A DNA stretch of 64,000 nucleotides from Parendozoicomonas sp. Alg238-R29 (GCF_947331445.1 NZ_CAMZOG010000009.1:26668-90667); one strand, 5' to 3'. Positions 34,478 to 44,725 are shown, counted from the stretch's first letter. Notes: generated by a model not told the origin, from the sequence alone. Numbers and translations: made by a program.

Positions 34478-34537
34478 ATGGCCTCGCCGTATCAGGCAGC
34501 GAAAAACAGAGTCGCTGTACTCATAGCGAATGGGTAA

Positions 34538-34802
34538 GGCTCTGTTCAGCCCAGATAACGATATGAATACACACCGCCGGAGGAGAGCAGCAAAGTTACT
34601 TTCAAGACGTTTGTAAAGCTGGCATTGGGCAGGCTGAGACTCTTCCAGAAGGGCTGATCGTAAAACACGCATCTGGCGGGAACGGAGGGTGGTCACGGTT
34701 TCCATAAACTGACAAAACCGGTGTCGTTCGTGGTGATCTCCAGTCAACACGTTTGGGTGGAAGGAGTTTATACGACTACCAACTAATATGCCGAACAGAG
34801 CC
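34538..34802. mobile_element. 265-bp IS-derived miniature element
   Basis: Terminal inverted repeats GGCTCTGTTCAGC at 34538-34550 and its complement GCCGAACAGAGCC at 34790-34802 match at 12 of 13 positions. Directly outside both ends is TAA (34535-34537 and 34803-34805), consistent with a 3-bp target duplication. On the minus strand a frame starting at 34750, about 50 bases inside the end, runs for about 60 codons. That is the expected position of a transposase N-terminus. The size is too small for a full transposase, so this is probably a deletion derivative that needs a full-length relative elsewhere to move. Confidence 0.7.
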
Positions 34803-34905
34803 TAACTGTGGTTTGTTAGGCCACAGCCTCTGTCTGCTTTGGTCATTGTGACTTTACCTGTCTCCGCTATGTTGTAGGGCACTATTTATGGAGGGGGAAC
34901 GATCA

Positions 34906-36111
34906 GTGAGCGAAGCTTATATTTACGACGCCATTCGCACGCCTCGCGGCCGTGGCAAAAAAACCGGTGCACTGCACGAAGTAAAGCCTATCACTCTGGT
35001 AGCCAATCTTTTAAAAACGCTGCAAGAACGCAACGGCTTTGATACAGCCGATGTGGATGACATTGTACTTGGCTGTGTTACAGCTGTCGGCGATATGGGT
35101 GCAGACATTGCTAAAACAGCCGCACTGGCCGCTGATTGGAAAGATGATGTGGGCGGTGTCACTCTGAATCGGTTCTGCGCATCAGGCTCGGAAGCTGTGA
35201 ACCTAGCGGCTATGAAGATTCGCTCTGGCTGGGAAAACCTGGTTGTTGCCGGTGGTGTTGAATCCATGTCCCGTGTCCCAATGGGCAGTGATGGCGGCCC
35301 TTGGGCAATGGATCCTGAAACCAACCTGAATACTGGTTTTATGCCTCAGGGAATTGGTGCCGATTTGATTGCAACCCTGGCTGATTTCAGTCGTACAGAT
35401 GTTGATGAATATGCCGTAAATTCTCACCGTAAAGCTGCAGCTGCTTGGGAAAAGGGGGCATTTGATAAATCTATTATTCCCGTTAAGGATGCGAACGGCA
35501 TTACCATTCTTGAGAAAGATGAACTAGTACGAGCAGATTCCAGCGTGGAAGCCCTGTCAGGGCTAAGACCATCTTTCCAAATGATGGGCGAGATGGCCTT
35601 TAATAGTGTGGCGCGCGAAAAGTACCCACAGGTTGAGACAATTAACCATGTTCATCATGCTGGTAATTCTTCCGGTATTGTTGATGGCGCAACTGTGCTT
35701 CTACTGGGCAGTGAAGAAGCTGGCAAAAAAATGGGCATCAAACCCCGTGGCAAAGTTGTTTCCACCGCCGTTGTCGGCACAGATCCAACCATAATGCTGA
35801 CCGGCCCGGCCCCTGCCACAGTAAAAGCTTTGGATCTTGCAGGTCTGTCTATTGATGACATTGACCTGTTTGAAGTCAATGAAGCTTTTGCTTCTGTTGT
35901 TATGCGCTTCCAGAAAGAAACAGGCGCTCCCTGGGAAAAAATCAACGTAAACGGTGGTTCTATCGCAATGGGGCATCCTCTCGGCGCGACAGGCGCCATG
36001 TTGGTGGGTACTGTTCTGGACGAGCTTGAAGCTCGCCAGCAGCGTTATGGCCTGGTCACCCTCTGCGTGGGTGGTGGCATGGGTATCGCAACCATCATTG
36101 AGCGCGTGTAA
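34906..36111 (+). CDS. Thiolase (acetyl-CoA C-acyltransferase) of a beta-oxidation operon
   Basis: The 401-residue enzyme cleaves 3-ketoacyl-CoA with CoA (or condenses acetyl-CoA). The nucleophile is Cys91 in [15 protein letters not shown]; the second set, [20 protein letters not shown] and LCVGGGMG, supplies the Asn, His and C-terminal Cys. I choose GTG at 34906 ([15 protein letters not shown]) because a GGAGGGGG ribosome site lies 10 bases before it; the ATG at 34888 overlaps that site. It is followed after 14 bases by the multifunctional enzyme, so the two form one operon of thiolase then hydratase/dehydrogenase. The order matches fadI-fadJ, but sequence motifs do not let me choose between Fad names. 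Confidence 0.93.
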   Translation: MSEAYIYDAIRTPRGRGKKTGALHEVKPITLVANLLKTLQERNGFDTADVDDIVLGCVTAVGDMGADIAKTAALAADWKDDVGGVTLNRFCASGSEAVNLAAMKIRSGWENLVVAGGVESMSRVPMGSDGGPWAMDPETNLNTGFMPQGIGADLIATLADFSRTDVDEYAVNSHRKAAAAWEKGAFDKSIIPVKDANGITILEKDELVRADSSVEALSGLRPSFQMMGEMAFNSVAREKYPQVETINHVHHAGNSSGIVDGATVLLLGSEEAGKKMGIKPRGKVVSTAVVGTDPTIMLTGPAPATVKALDLAGLSIDDIDLFEVNEAFASVVMRFQKETGAPWEKINVNGGSIAMGHPLGATGAMLVGTVLDELEARQQRYGLVTLCVGGGMGIATIIERV

Positions 36112-36125
36112 GGGAGGGATACAAC

Positions 36126-38270
36126 ATGTCTAACGCTATTCGTTATGAGAAAGACGCCAAAAATATTGTTCATCTGATCATGGACAACCCCAATGGCTCT
36201 GCCAATGTGATGGACAAGGATTTTCAGGACAGTTTTGCCGCAGTGACGGAAAAACTGGTTTCTGAAGCTGACTCGGTAACAGGTGTGATCTTCCGCTCTG
36301 CCAAGAAAACCTTCTTTGCTGGCGGAGACCTGAACAGCATTTATAAGGTAACGCCTGAGCAGAGTCAGGAATTCTTCGAGATGGTGGAAGGCCTGAAGGC
36401 TAACATGCGCCAGATAGAAACTCTGGGTAAGCCTGTTGTTGCTGCTATTAACGGTGCTGCTCTTGGTGGTGGTTGGGAAATCTGTCTCTCAGCGCATCAT
36501 CGTGTAGCCCTGGATAGTGACAAGATTAAAGTGGGTCTACCTGAAGTCACTCTCGGCCTGCTCCCTGGCGGCGGTGGTGTAGTTCGTACCGTGCGTTTAC
36601 TAGGTCTGGAAGCAGCTTTCCCTCTGTTGATGGAAGGTAAGCAACTCTCGCCGTCCAAAGCACTGAAAATGGGCTTGATGTCTGAACTGGCTACAGATAC
36701 TGATGATCTTATGGCTAAGGCTGTTGCCTTTATTGAAGCCAATCCTCAGTCAGCTCAACCTTTCGACCAGAAAGGCTATAAGATGCCCGGCGGCAAGCCA
36801 AACAACCCAGCTATGGCTCAAAAACTGCCTATCGCTCCAGCCATGTTAAAGGATAAAACCAAAGGCTGTTTCCCTGCCCCTGAAGCCATTATGAGTGCAG
36901 CGGTGGAAGGTGCGCAGACCGACTTTGAAACGGCTACCCGCATTGAGTCACGCTACTTCACCAAGCTGGTTACTGGTCAGGTGAGTAAGAACATGATCGG
37001 TACTTTCTGGTTCCAGCTGAATGAAATTAAAGCAGGCGCCCGCCGTCCAAAAGATATCGAGAAGAAGCCGGTTAAAAAGGTGGGTATTCTCGGTGCTGGT
37101 ATGATGGGCGCTGGCATTGCCTGGTCCTGTGCCAGCAAAGGTATCGACGTAGTCCTGAAAGATGTTTCTCAGGAATCCGCCGAGAAGGGTAAGGCATACT
37201 CTGAAAACCTGCTGAAGAAGCGCTTGTCCCGTGGTCGCACGACTCCCGAGAAGAGTGAAGCGATTCTTTCCCGCATCTTGCCGACCTCTTCTGCAGAAGA
37301 TCTGAAGGGTTGTGATCTGGTCATTGAAGCGGTATTCGAAAACCGTGATCTCAAGGCCAAGGTCACTCAGGAAGCCGAAGCTCAGCTGGAAAACTCAGCG
37401 ATCTTCGCTTCTAATACTTCTACTCTGCCAATCAGTGGTCTGGCAGAGGCCAGCACCCGCCCTGCTAACTTTATCGGCCTGCACTTCTTTTCTCCGGTAG
37501 ACAAAATGCCACTGGTGGAAATTATCTGTGGCGAGAAGACATCTGATGCAGCTCTGGCTTTTGCTTACGACTTTGTTCTGCAGATCGCCAAGACTCCCAT
37601 CGTTGTAAACGACAGTCGTGGTTTCTTCACTTCTCGTGTATTCGGCACCTTCCTGAACGAAGGTGTGGCGATGCTGGGTGAAGGTGTTCCGGCATCATCG
37701 ATTGAAAACGCTGGCTTGCTGGCCGGTATGCCTGTTGGCCCTCTGGCGGTTGCCGATGAAGTAAGCCTGGAGCTGACGGCCAAGATCCGTAACCAGACTA
37801 TCAAGGATATGGAAGCGGAAGGCAAAGCCTATACACCTCATCCTGCCGAGGCAGTTATCGATCGTATGCTTTCTATTGAGCGTGCTGGCCGGGTTGCTGG
37901 TGGTGGCTTCTACAATTATCCACAAGGTGGTAAGAAGAAACTGTTCTCTGAACTGAAAGATATGTTCGGTGATGAGAATGAAATGCCGCTGAAGGATATC
38001 AAAGAGCGCTTACTCTTTATTCAAGCCGTGGAAACTGCCCGCTGCTTTGAAGAGAACGTGCTGACATCTGTACGTGATGCCAACATTGGCTCTATCTTCG
38101 GCATCGGCTTTGCCGCCTGGAGTGGTGGTGCGCTGCAGTACATCAACCAGTACGGTTTGCCTGAGTTTGTTGCTCGCGCCAACGAACTGGCTGACCAGTA
38201 TGGTGAGCGTTTCACACCACCTGCGCTGCTGGTAGAGATGGCTGAGAAAGGCGAGACATTTAAGGACTAA
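36126..38270 (+). CDS. Multifunctional enoyl-CoA hydratase / 3-hydroxyacyl-CoA dehydrogenase
   Basis: The 714-residue alpha subunit of a fatty-acid oxidation complex. The N-terminal crotonase domain (1-190) has FFAGGDLNSI for the oxyanion hole and both acidic residues, in GAALGGGWEICLSAHHR and GLPEVTLGLLPGGGG. The middle contains a Rossmann dehydrogenase domain (about 318-500) with GILGAGMMGAGIAWSCAS and the catalytic His in FIGLHFFSPVDKMPLVE. The C-terminal 3-hydroxyacyl-CoA dehydrogenase dimer domains complete the protein. It partners with the thiolase encoded upstream. A ribosome site AAGGGAGG precedes the ATG and a terminator follows the gene. Confidence 0.95.
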   Translation: MSNAIRYEKDAKNIVHLIMDNPNGSANVMDKDFQDSFAAVTEKLVSEADSVTGVIFRSAKKTFFAGGDLNSIYKVTPEQSQEFFEMVEGLKANMRQIETLGKPVVAAINGAALGGGWEICLSAHHRVALDSDKIKVGLPEVTLGLLPGGGGVVRTVRLLGLEAAFPLLMEGKQLSPSKALKMGLMSELATDTDDLMAKAVAFIEANPQSAQPFDQKGYKMPGGKPNNPAMAQKLPIAPAMLKDKTKGCFPAPEAIMSAAVEGAQTDFETATRIESRYFTKLVTGQVSKNMIGTFWFQLNEIKAGARRPKDIEKKPVKKVGILGAGMMGAGIAWSCASKGIDVVLKDVSQESAEKGKAYSENLLKKRLSRGRTTPEKSEAILSRILPTSSAEDLKGCDLVIEAVFENRDLKAKVTQEAEAQLENSAIFASNTSTLPISGLAEASTRPANFIGLHFFSPVDKMPLVEIICGEKTSDAALAFAYDFVLQIAKTPIVVNDSRGFFTSRVFGTFLNEGVAMLGEGVPASSIENAGLLAGMPVGPLAVADEVSLELTAKIRNQTIKDMEAEGKAYTPHPAEAVIDRMLSIERAGRVAGGGFYNYPQGGKKKLFSELKDMFGDENEMPLKDIKERLLFIQAVETARCFEENVLTSVRDANIGSIFGIGFAAWSGGALQYINQYGLPEFVARANELADQYGERFTPPALLVEMAEKGETFKD

Positions 38271-38302
38271 TAACGAGTTCCAAGCTCCCCAAAACCCCAA
38301 AA

Positions 38303-38336
38303 GCCCTTACTGAACATTTTCAGCAAGGGCTTTTTT
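38303..38336 (+). terminator. Intrinsic terminator of the beta-oxidation operon
   Basis: GCCCTTACTGAA (38303-38314) pairs with TTCAGCAAGGGC (38319-38330) with one mismatch, followed by six T. It probably ends the plus-strand operon. Confidence 0.88.
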
Positions 38337-38357
38337 AGTACTATTAAGCGATTAAAA

Positions 38358-39086
38358 CTATCGGGGACAATAAGCAAATACATCTGAATGGAAGTTATTC
38401 TCTGGGAAACCTGCTTCCACTAAAGCATCCATCGTCGCATACACCATATCGGGTGAACCACTGATATAAAAATGCGCACCTGCCAACTGCTCTTTATCAT
38501 CAAGAATTGCTTTATAAAGCAAGCCATGACGACCATTCCAGTCGCTGTCCGCTTCAGGCTCACTGACTACTGGGTGATAGCGAACACCTTTCTCACTGGC
38601 CCAATAAACCGGCAGGCTTGGCATATAAAAGCCGCTGGGATGACGCACGCCCCAGTAAAGGTGCACGGGATGCTTATGCTCTTTAGCAAATGAAAACTCA
38701 ACCATAGCTTTCATTTGCGCAAAGCCGGTTCCTGCAGCGATCAGAACCAACGGAGCATCCGGGCAACTTCCAAGATGGCAGTCTCCATTGGGCAAGTTGA
38801 TAGTAACAACCTCTTCTGACTCCAGATGGGTAATCACCTGCCGGGCACGCTCATGCCCTGGAAAACACTGAATATGAAGTTCAAGAGTCTGGCCATCTTC
38901 CGCCGGTGCCGAAGCAATGGAATAAGCACAGGGATCCCCTGTGGGCATGATGATTTCCAGATACTGGCCAGCAGCCCACTGCAATGATTGACCATCTGCG
39001 GCTTCCAGAATGATCTGATATACATCGCCGGAAATTTTGCTCAGTCGCTGAACTTTGACTTGCTTCTGTACTGCTTGCCCAGACAC
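38358..39086 (-). CDS. fre: NAD(P)H-flavin reductase (Fre/LuxG type)
   Basis: The 242-residue enzyme resembles Fre, which transfers electrons from NAD(P)H to free flavins. The flavin-binding element is DPCAYSIASAP (near residue 50-62), a variant of the usual R-x-Y-S. The nucleotide-binding part begins VLIAAGTGFAQMKAMVE near residue 112, and the C-terminal ISGSPDMVYATMDAL is typical. No ferredoxin domain is present. In many gammaproteobacteria fre lies beside ubiD, whose prenylated-flavin cofactor depends on reduced FMN. Here one unrelated gene separates them. Confidence 0.9.
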   Translation of the reverse strand: MSGQAVQKQVKVQRLSKISGDVYQIILEAADGQSLQWAAGQYLEIIMPTGDPCAYSIASAPAEDGQTLELHIQCFPGHERARQVITHLESEEVVTINLPNGDCHLGSCPDAPLVLIAAGTGFAQMKAMVEFSFAKEHKHPVHLYWGVRHPSGFYMPSLPVYWASEKGVRYHPVVSEPEADSDWNGRHGLLYKAILDDKEQLAGAHFYISGSPDMVYATMDALVEAGFPENNFHSDVFAYCPR

Positions 39087-39150
39087 AGGCTCCCCCGATT
39101 AAATGATTCTCAGCCGCATAGTAACGATCTAAACCCTTATGAAGCAACAA

Positions 39151-39199
39151 CCCCTGAAAAGCAATAGCCCCTGAAAGCGATAGCCCTGAAAAGCAATAG
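39151..39199 (+). repeat. Three tandem copies of a 16-17-bp unit
   Basis: Units CCCCTGAAAAGCAATAG (39151-39167), CCCCTGAAAGCGATAG (39168-39183) and CCCTGAAAAGCAATAG (39184-39199) sit in the gap between the flavin reductase and the downstream end of the hydrolase gene. No coding or hairpin role is evident. Confidence 0.8.
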
Positions 39200-39207
39200 C
39201 ACCTGTT

Positions 39208-40248
39208 TCAGGGAAGAATAAACTTCCATGGATTAACACTTTCATGCTGCTGGCGGCTCGGTATTGAAAAAGTGCCCTCTCCCTTCAATACTGCTGTAGC
39301 ATCCTGCACTACCTCAGGGCACTCGGTGTAACCCCAGTGATCAAACATATTGTTCACTCCCCCAACACTCTTGGTGTTGGTGATATCCACAACATACACA
39401 AAGTCAGGGAGATTTTTAGGGTAAGCCGGGCCGCTGCGTCCCAACCTGCGCTTGCCATTTTTTGTATAACGGGAAACCAGTAAGGCCTCGTCACTTCGAT
39501 GCATATACACATGCACACGATCAGCAATAGATGTGAGGCGACGCATACCCCCTTCATCGGTGAAAACATCGTGATCCACATCCGGATTAAACAGGATGCT
39601 CTCTGTGAACAGTGGTTTCAGATCATCTGTTTCCAGACTCTTGAGCATATGATCCAGAACCTGATTACCCATTGAGTGGGCAACAAGATGGATATTGTTA
39701 CGGCAAGGTTCGAGGCAGTCCTTCTCAAACATATCCGCAAAAAACATTCTCAGGTTTCGGAACAATCGCCCCAGCATAACTCCTGTATCGCGGGCATCTT
39801 CCTGATCACGTTCGTACTTCAGGTCAGACTGAGAAGGCCAGGACAAATAAACTAGATGCTTCACTTTTCTTTGAGGATGCTCTGCGCTGTGAAGATATTG
39901 CTCTTTGAGCCGTTCAATACCTTCAAACTCATCATGAAGATCATTTTGGAAACCATGAATAAAGAACATGACATCACCGGATTTCCCGACCATATCCTCA
40001 TAAAGATTCCCGAACAACGCCTGAGTTCCTTCACGTTGATCAGCTGGCGTATCAAGAAGTTTTCTATATCCACGTAGGCCATAGTCACCCAGCAGTGAAT
40101 AGCACTCATGAATCTGCTGATCACTGATACCTTTTTGATATTCGTGAAACTTTGCAATCCGGAAACAGCTCTGGGCCTTCTCTCTACCATCTATGGAGAT
40201 CTGGTTGTTCTGATCAACTCTTCGGTTCGTTACGATATAGACAGCCAC
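39208..40248 (-). CDS. Alpha/beta hydrolase, DUF900-like
   Basis: A 346-residue soluble protein. The nucleophile elbow LVAHSMGNQVLDHML holds the predicted Ser, preceded by the oxyanion strand VMFFIHGFQNDLHDEF and the LSWPSQSDLKYE segment common in DUF900 hydrolases. NPDVDHDVF, with the acid residue, comes next, and a His lies in the C-terminal part. Substrate unknown; esterase or lipase activity is possible. There is no signal peptide. It lies 76 bp downstream of ubiD on the same strand with its own GAGGGAG ribosome site. Confidence 0.8.
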   Translation of the reverse strand: MAVYIVTNRRVDQNNQISIDGREKAQSCFRIAKFHEYQKGISDQQIHECYSLLGDYGLRGYRKLLDTPADQREGTQALFGNLYEDMVGKSGDVMFFIHGFQNDLHDEFEGIERLKEQYLHSAEHPQRKVKHLVYLSWPSQSDLKYERDQEDARDTGVMLGRLFRNLRMFFADMFEKDCLEPCRNNIHLVAHSMGNQVLDHMLKSLETDDLKPLFTESILFNPDVDHDVFTDEGGMRRLTSIADRVHVYMHRSDEALLVSRYTKNGKRRLGRSGPAYPKNLPDFVYVVDITNTKSVGGVNNMFDHWGYTECPEVVQDATAVLKGEGTFSIPSRQQHESVNPWKFILP

Positions 40249-40324
40249 AGCAGCACTCCCTCTTATTCTTCTTAATTAACAGTACTGCTGTGACATCTAT
40301 TGTCACATATTGTCACACCGTTAT

Positions 40325-41791
40325 TTAATCGATACCTAGCTCATCCCACAGCTCATCAACCCGGGATTTCACTTCATCAGTCATGGTGATTGCACGTCCC
40401 CACTCACGCTTGGTTTCTCCCTGCCACTTATTCGTGGCATCAAAACCAACCTTGGAACCCAAGCCCGCTTCTGGCGAAGCAAAGTCCAGATAATCAATGG
40501 GTGTGTTTTCTATAAAGACTGTATCCCGCTTGGGATCCATTCGGGTTGTCATCGCCCAGATAACATCATTCCAGTCACGGGCATTGATATCATCATCACA
40601 AACGATCACAAACTTGGTATACATAAACTGTCGCAGGAATGACCAGACTCCCAGCATCACCCGCTTGGCATGTCCGGGATATTCCTTGCGCATAGTGACA
40701 ACGGCCATGCGATAGGAACACCCTTCCGGCGGCAGATAGAAATCAACAATTTCCGGGAACTGTTTCTGCAGAATCGGCACAAAAACTTCATTCAAAGCCA
40801 CACCCAGCATGGCAGGCTCATCGGGCGGACGGCCGGTGTAGGTACTGTGATAGATTGGATCTTTACGATGGGTCATGCGCTCAATCGTAAATACAGGGAA
40901 GCTTTCCACTTCGTTGTAGTAACCCGTGTGATCTCCGTATGGGCCTTCGTCAGCAAAATCATCCGGGTAGATATAACCTTCCAGAACAATCTCTGCGCTG
41001 GCTGGCACCTGCAGGTCGGTAATTGTGCCTTTTACCAGTTCGGTGCGGGAACCTCGTAGCAAACCGGCAAAAGCATACTCAGAAAGGCTGTCTGGCACTG
41101 GAGTTACAGCTCCCAGAATTGTTGCCGGATCTGCACCAAGAGCAACTGCAACCGGGAAAGGTTCACCCGGATTACGTTCCTGCCAGTCCCGCAAATCCAG
41201 AGCGCCACCACGGTGAGACAACCAGCGCATGATCAAACGATTTGGCCCAAGCAATTGCTGGCGATAAATCCCCAGATTCTGGCGCTCTTTTAACGGACCT
41301 TTGGTGATTACCAGTGGCCATGTCACCAGCGGGGCAACATCGCCGGGCCAGCAATGCTGTATTGGCAGTTTGGTGATATCAATATCATCACCTTCGAGAA
41401 CAACTTCCTGGCAGGGAGCTTTGCGAACCACTTTAGGCCCCATATTCAAAACCTGCTTGAATATCGGCAGCTTTTCCAGAGCATCACGGAAGCCCTTGGG
41501 TGGATCAGGTTCCTTCAAGTAAGCCATCAGCTTGCCCACTTCACGCAGGGCATCAGTATTGTCCTGCCCCATTCCCAGCGCCACACGCTTAGGTGTGCCG
41601 AACAGGTTGGCAAGCAGAGGAACGTCTGAACCTTTCGGGTTTTCAAACAATAAGGCTGGCCCGCCGCGTCTCAGGGTGCGATCACTGATCTCTGTGATTT
41701 CAAGATAAGGGTCGACTTCTTGTTTTATACGCTTTAATTCGCCCAGCTTTTCCAGCTGATCGATAAAATCCCGCAAGTCACGGTATTTCAT
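40325..41791 (-). CDS. ubiD: 3-octaprenyl-4-hydroxybenzoate carboxy-lyase UbiD
   Basis: UbiD decarboxylates the ubiquinone precursor 3-polyprenyl-4-hydroxybenzoate using prenylated FMN made by UbiX. The 488-residue protein has full length and starts [20 protein letters not shown]. It carries the family's cofactor and metal region ([16 protein letters not shown]) and the [12 protein letters not shown] block with the catalytic Glu region. [21 protein letters not shown] follows. The location next to rho, trxA and ppx is conserved in pseudomonads and relatives. Confidence 0.96.
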   Translation of the reverse strand: MKYRDLRDFIDQLEKLGELKRIKQEVDPYLEITEISDRTLRRGGPALLFENPKGSDVPLLANLFGTPKRVALGMGQDNTDALREVGKLMAYLKEPDPPKGFRDALEKLPIFKQVLNMGPKVVRKAPCQEVVLEGDDIDITKLPIQHCWPGDVAPLVTWPLVITKGPLKERQNLGIYRQQLLGPNRLIMRWLSHRGGALDLRDWQERNPGEPFPVAVALGADPATILGAVTPVPDSLSEYAFAGLLRGSRTELVKGTITDLQVPASAEIVLEGYIYPDDFADEGPYGDHTGYYNEVESFPVFTIERMTHRKDPIYHSTYTGRPPDEPAMLGVALNEVFVPILQKQFPEIVDFYLPPEGCSYRMAVVTMRKEYPGHAKRVMLGVWSFLRQFMYTKFVIVCDDDINARDWNDVIWAMTTRMDPKRDTVFIENTPIDYLDFASPEAGLGSKVGFDATNKWQGETKREWGRAITMTDEVKSRVDELWDELGID

Positions 41792-41934
41792 TCACTGACC
41801 TTTTTACCATGGAGGTACTGCACACAATATCTAGGATTTCTGCGTGGGTATCATATCTGTAAAAGCGCCGATGAGCTAAGAATGCCTGCCTATACTTGCC
41901 GCTCGATTAACCGAAGAGCACCTGAGGGCAGTCA

Positions 41935-42711
41935 ATGAGCTCCACGGCAGAAAAGGAAAAACCGTTATTTAACCCTGTGGCGCATGTTGGAGGTGTCACA
42001 TTTGAAGGGGTCAATGTTCTTGTTGAGGACTGGATTCAGTGCTGGGACAGTGAACATCCGCTTCTCGATATTGGCTGCGGTAATTGTAAAAACACCATTC
42101 AGGCGCTGGATGCCGGTGCCAGAGTCTATGCCACAGAACTATCTATTGATACAGTCAATGCCCTGATTCTCCAGTATTCTCTGCGCCCAGAGCTCAGCTT
42201 TCATCACCTGAGCCTTCCCGAAAATATTCCATTCAATGACTGTACTTTCTCTGGCATTCTTTGTTCTGAAGTTTTTCACTTCCTGAACCACGCTGAACTG
42301 ATTGCGACTGTCTGGGAGTTACATCGTCTACTTATATCAGGTGGTAAAGCAGTCATTACCTGTTGTAGTGAAAATGCGAAATTTTTAGAACCTATTGACC
42401 TGAAAGAACAACGAGCCAAACAACGCCAAAAGCGCCCAGATTATTTCACTCCCATTGAAAACATACTTGAGATAGAACGGGAAATATTTGCTGTTGTTCC
42501 ACCAACACAGGAAGCCTTGGATATTTATGAGTTGCATAAACAGATATTGCCAAAACCCTATTTCAATGTTTTTAATTCTGGGCAGTTGGCTATGTTATTT
42601 GAGCGAATGGGGTTTGTTATTGAGAAAATAACAACGGGCCCTGCTCCACAATATCCACTATGGGATCATGGTGAAAATGATCAGGTGCGCCTTATTGCCA
42701 GAAAAAAATAG
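41935..42711 (+). CDS. Class I SAM-dependent methyltransferase, substrate unknown
   Basis: The 258-residue protein has the SAM motif I LLDIGCGNCKNTI near residue 45, an acidic residue ending motif II in ARVYATELS, and the motif IV-like ILCSEVFHFL. The C-terminal half is unusual in having a KQRQKRPDYF basic segment and no recognisable specificity domain, so the substrate cannot be told. It is divergent from ubiD and converges on rho, with a bidirectional terminator between. Confidence 0.78.
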   Translation: MSSTAEKEKPLFNPVAHVGGVTFEGVNVLVEDWIQCWDSEHPLLDIGCGNCKNTIQALDAGARVYATELSIDTVNALILQYSLRPELSFHHLSLPENIPFNDCTFSGILCSEVFHFLNHAELIATVWELHRLLISGGKAVITCCSENAKFLEPIDLKEQRAKQRQKRPDYFTPIENILEIEREIFAVVPPTQEALDIYELHKQILPKPYFNVFNSGQLAMLFERMGFVIEKITTGPAPQYPLWDHGENDQVRLIARKK

Positions 42712-42744
42712 TTTTCTGCAGATAAAACTTTTACTCAAATAAAA

Positions 42745-42771
42745 AGCCTTCACATCATCGATGTGAAGGCT
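42745..42771. terminator. Bidirectional terminator between the methyltransferase gene and rho
   Basis: AGCCTTCACAT (42745-42755) pairs with ATGTGAAGGCT (42761-42771), an 11-bp perfect stem. A's precede and T's follow it, so it can end transcription from both directions. Confidence 0.88.
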
Positions 42772-42796
42772 CTTTCAAATAAACAATCAAATGCGA

Positions 42797-44056
42797 TTAT
42801 TTACGCTTCATAGCCTGGAAGAATTCTTTATTGGTCTTGGTATGTTTCATACGATCCAACAGGAATTCAACAGCCGCGATCTCATCCATCGGATGAAGAA
42901 GCTTACGAAGAATCCACATACGCTGCAGTTCTTCTTCGGTCGTTAACAAATCTTCACGACGAGTACCGGACTTGTTGATATTCATGGCAGGGAATACACG
43001 CTTCTCAGCAATACGGCGATCAAGGTGCAGTTCCATATTACCTGTACCCTTGAATTCCTCGAAGATAACTTCGTCCATCTTGGAACCAGTATCAACCAGA
43101 GCTGTTGCCAGAATAGTCAGGCTACCACCTTCTTCAATATTACGGGCAGCACCAAAGAAACGCTTAGGACGTTCCAGAGCGTGAGCATCAACACCACCAG
43201 TCAGTACTTTACCGGAGGATGGGATTACAGTGTTGTAAGCACGAGCCAGACGGGTAATGGAGTCGAGCAGAATCACAACATCTTTTTTGTGCTCAACCAG
43301 ACGCTTGGCTTTTTCAAGCACCATTTCCGCAACCTGTACGTGACGGGAAGGTGGTTCATCAAATGTTGACGCAACAACTTCACCGCGAACAGAACGGGAC
43401 ATTTCTGTTACTTCTTCTGGACGTTCGTCAATCAGAAGAACAATCAAATGGCTTTCCGGGTTATTACGAGCAATGTTTGCCGCAATGTTTTGCAGCATCA
43501 GGGTTTTACCAGCTTTTGGTGGAGAGACAATCAATCCACGCTGGCCTTTACCAATAGGCGCAACCAGATCAATGATTCGGCCAGTTAAATCTTCTGTCGC
43601 ACCGTTACCCATTTCCATAACCAAGCGTTTTTGAGGAAATAACGGTGTTAAGTTTTCAAAGAGAATTTTACTTCTGGCGTTTTCTGGCTGGTCGAAATTG
43701 ATTTCATTGACTTTAAGAAGGGCAAAATAACGTTCACCTTCTTTTGGTGGGCGAATCTTACCGGAAATGCTGTCGCCCGTACGCAGATTGAATCGTCGAA
43801 TCTGGCTGGGGGAAACATAAATATCGTCAGGGCCGGCAAGATAAGAGCTGTCTGAAGAGCGAAGGAAACCGAAACCATCCTGCAATATTTCCAGAACACC
43901 GTCGCCGTAAATGTCTTCACCGCTACGGGCGTGGCGCTTGAGAATGGAAAAGATTACATCCTGTTTACGGGAACGGGCGAGGTTGTCGAGGCCTATCTCT
44001 TCCGCGATTTTGAGGAGCTCCGGAACACTCTTTTTCTTAAGCTCGGTAAGGTGCAT
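42797..44056 (-). CDS. rho: Transcription termination factor Rho
   Basis: Rho is the hexameric RNA helicase that ends transcription at rut sites. The 419-residue product equals the E. coli length. The N-terminal RNA-binding domain has DGFGFLR and [16 protein letters not shown] (about 62-92). The ATPase domain has Walker [14 protein letters not shown] near residue 180, Walker [17 protein letters not shown], and the Q-loop and R-loop region [20 protein letters not shown]. The gene lies downstream of trxA on the same strand with a 345-base leader containing hairpins. E. coli rho is autoregulated through its long leader; whether the same applies here is inference. Confidence 0.99.
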   Translation of the reverse strand: MHLTELKKKSVPELLKIAEEIGLDNLARSRKQDVIFSILKRHARSGEDIYGDGVLEILQDGFGFLRSSDSSYLAGPDDIYVSPSQIRRFNLRTGDSISGKIRPPKEGERYFALLKVNEINFDQPENARSKILFENLTPLFPQKRLVMEMGNGATEDLTGRIIDLVAPIGKGQRGLIVSPPKAGKTLMLQNIAANIARNNPESHLIVLLIDERPEEVTEMSRSVRGEVVASTFDEPPSRHVQVAEMVLEKAKRLVEHKKDVVILLDSITRLARAYNTVIPSSGKVLTGGVDAHALERPKRFFGAARNIEEGGSLTILATALVDTGSKMDEVIFEEFKGTGNMELHLDRRIAEKRVFPAMNINKSGTRREDLLTTEEELQRMWILRKLLHPMDEIAAVEFLLDRMKHTKTNKEFFQAMKRK

Positions 44057-44355
44057 AACTGACCGTGTGGGTTACGTTCTGAAAGGGAAATTCTGTGGCT
44101 GTCGCTGGGAACGTCAGGCTTGAATTCGTTTTATAACTTTGGATTGAGATTAGCCTGAAAATTTAACCGCTGCACAAAAACTGTAAATCTTAAAAGAATT
44201 TATCACGAGGATAAAACACAACAGTCTTCAGCTTGTATGTCCGAAGCTCAATCAAAAACTGCTAAATAGCTACGGTGGTGAGGCGGTTTGTTGTAAATCT
44301 ATCACCACCTCACTGAAGCGTCCAGCATCAGTCTTCACAAAATAGTACGAAAGTT
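44057..44355 (-). promoter_or_regulatory. Untranslated leader of rho with a 10-bp hairpin
   Basis: Most of the 345 bases between trxA and rho lack a gene. GTGAGGCGGT (44278-44287) pairs with ACCACCTCAC (44304-44313) with one mismatch. No long leader reading frame is evident. It resembles the trxA-rho gap of E. coli in size, and attenuation or Rho feedback may act here. Confidence 0.45.
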
Positions 44356-44389
44356 GTTAGAAAAGCAAGAAAAATCTTGCATTTCTAAC
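44356..44389 (-). terminator. Strong hairpin just after trxA
   Basis: GTTAGAAAAGCAAGA (44356-44370) and TCTTGCATTTCTAAC (44375-44389) form a 15-bp stem with a single mismatch and a 4-base loop, 12 bases beyond the trxA stop. It is probably the trxA terminator, or a partial one allowing read-through into rho. Confidence 0.65.
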
Positions 44390-44401
44390 AGGCTGACAAA
44401 A

Positions 44402-44725
44402 TCAGATATTGCTATCTAAAAACGCTGTCAGTTGGGACTTGGACAATGCACCGACCTTGGTTGCCTCTACGCTGCCATTCTTGAACAGCATCAACGTAGG
44501 GATACCACGTACATTATATTTAGGTGCGGTTGCCTCATTATCATCGATATTCAGCTTGCACACTTTCAGGCGATCGGAGTAGTCCCGGGCAATTTCATCG
44601 AGCACTGGCGCGATCATTTTGCAGGGGCCACACCATTCGGCCCAATAATCAACCAGCACAGGAGTATCAGACTTCAGTACATCGTCTTCAAAGCTGGCAT
44701 CCGTGACGTTAACGATCTCGCTCAT
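44402..44725 (-). CDS. trxA: Thioredoxin 1
   Basis: The 107-residue protein is a classical thioredoxin, a cytoplasmic disulfide reductase supplied with electrons by thioredoxin reductase. The active site is W31-CGPC (Cys32 and Cys35), as in E. coli. The buried Asp is in VLVDYWAEW and the cis-Pro loop in [11 protein letters not shown]. It is divergent from ppx and upstream of rho, the normal gammaproteobacterial arrangement. Confidence 0.99.
   Translation of the reverse strand: MSEIVNVTDASFEDDVLKSDTPVLVDYWAEWCGPCKMIAPVLDEIARDYSDRLKVCKLNIDDNEATAPKYNVRGIPTLMLFKNGSVEATKVGALSKSQLTAFLDSNI

Noticed and set aside
34118..34750. 210-codon minus-strand frame
   Set aside because: It crosses the terminator and runs antisense into the small acidic protein gene. 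Only its first 60 codons, inside the 265-bp element, may derive from a transposase.
39151..39199. Possible CRISPR-like array
   Set aside because: The three units are contiguous with no spacers and no cas genes are present.
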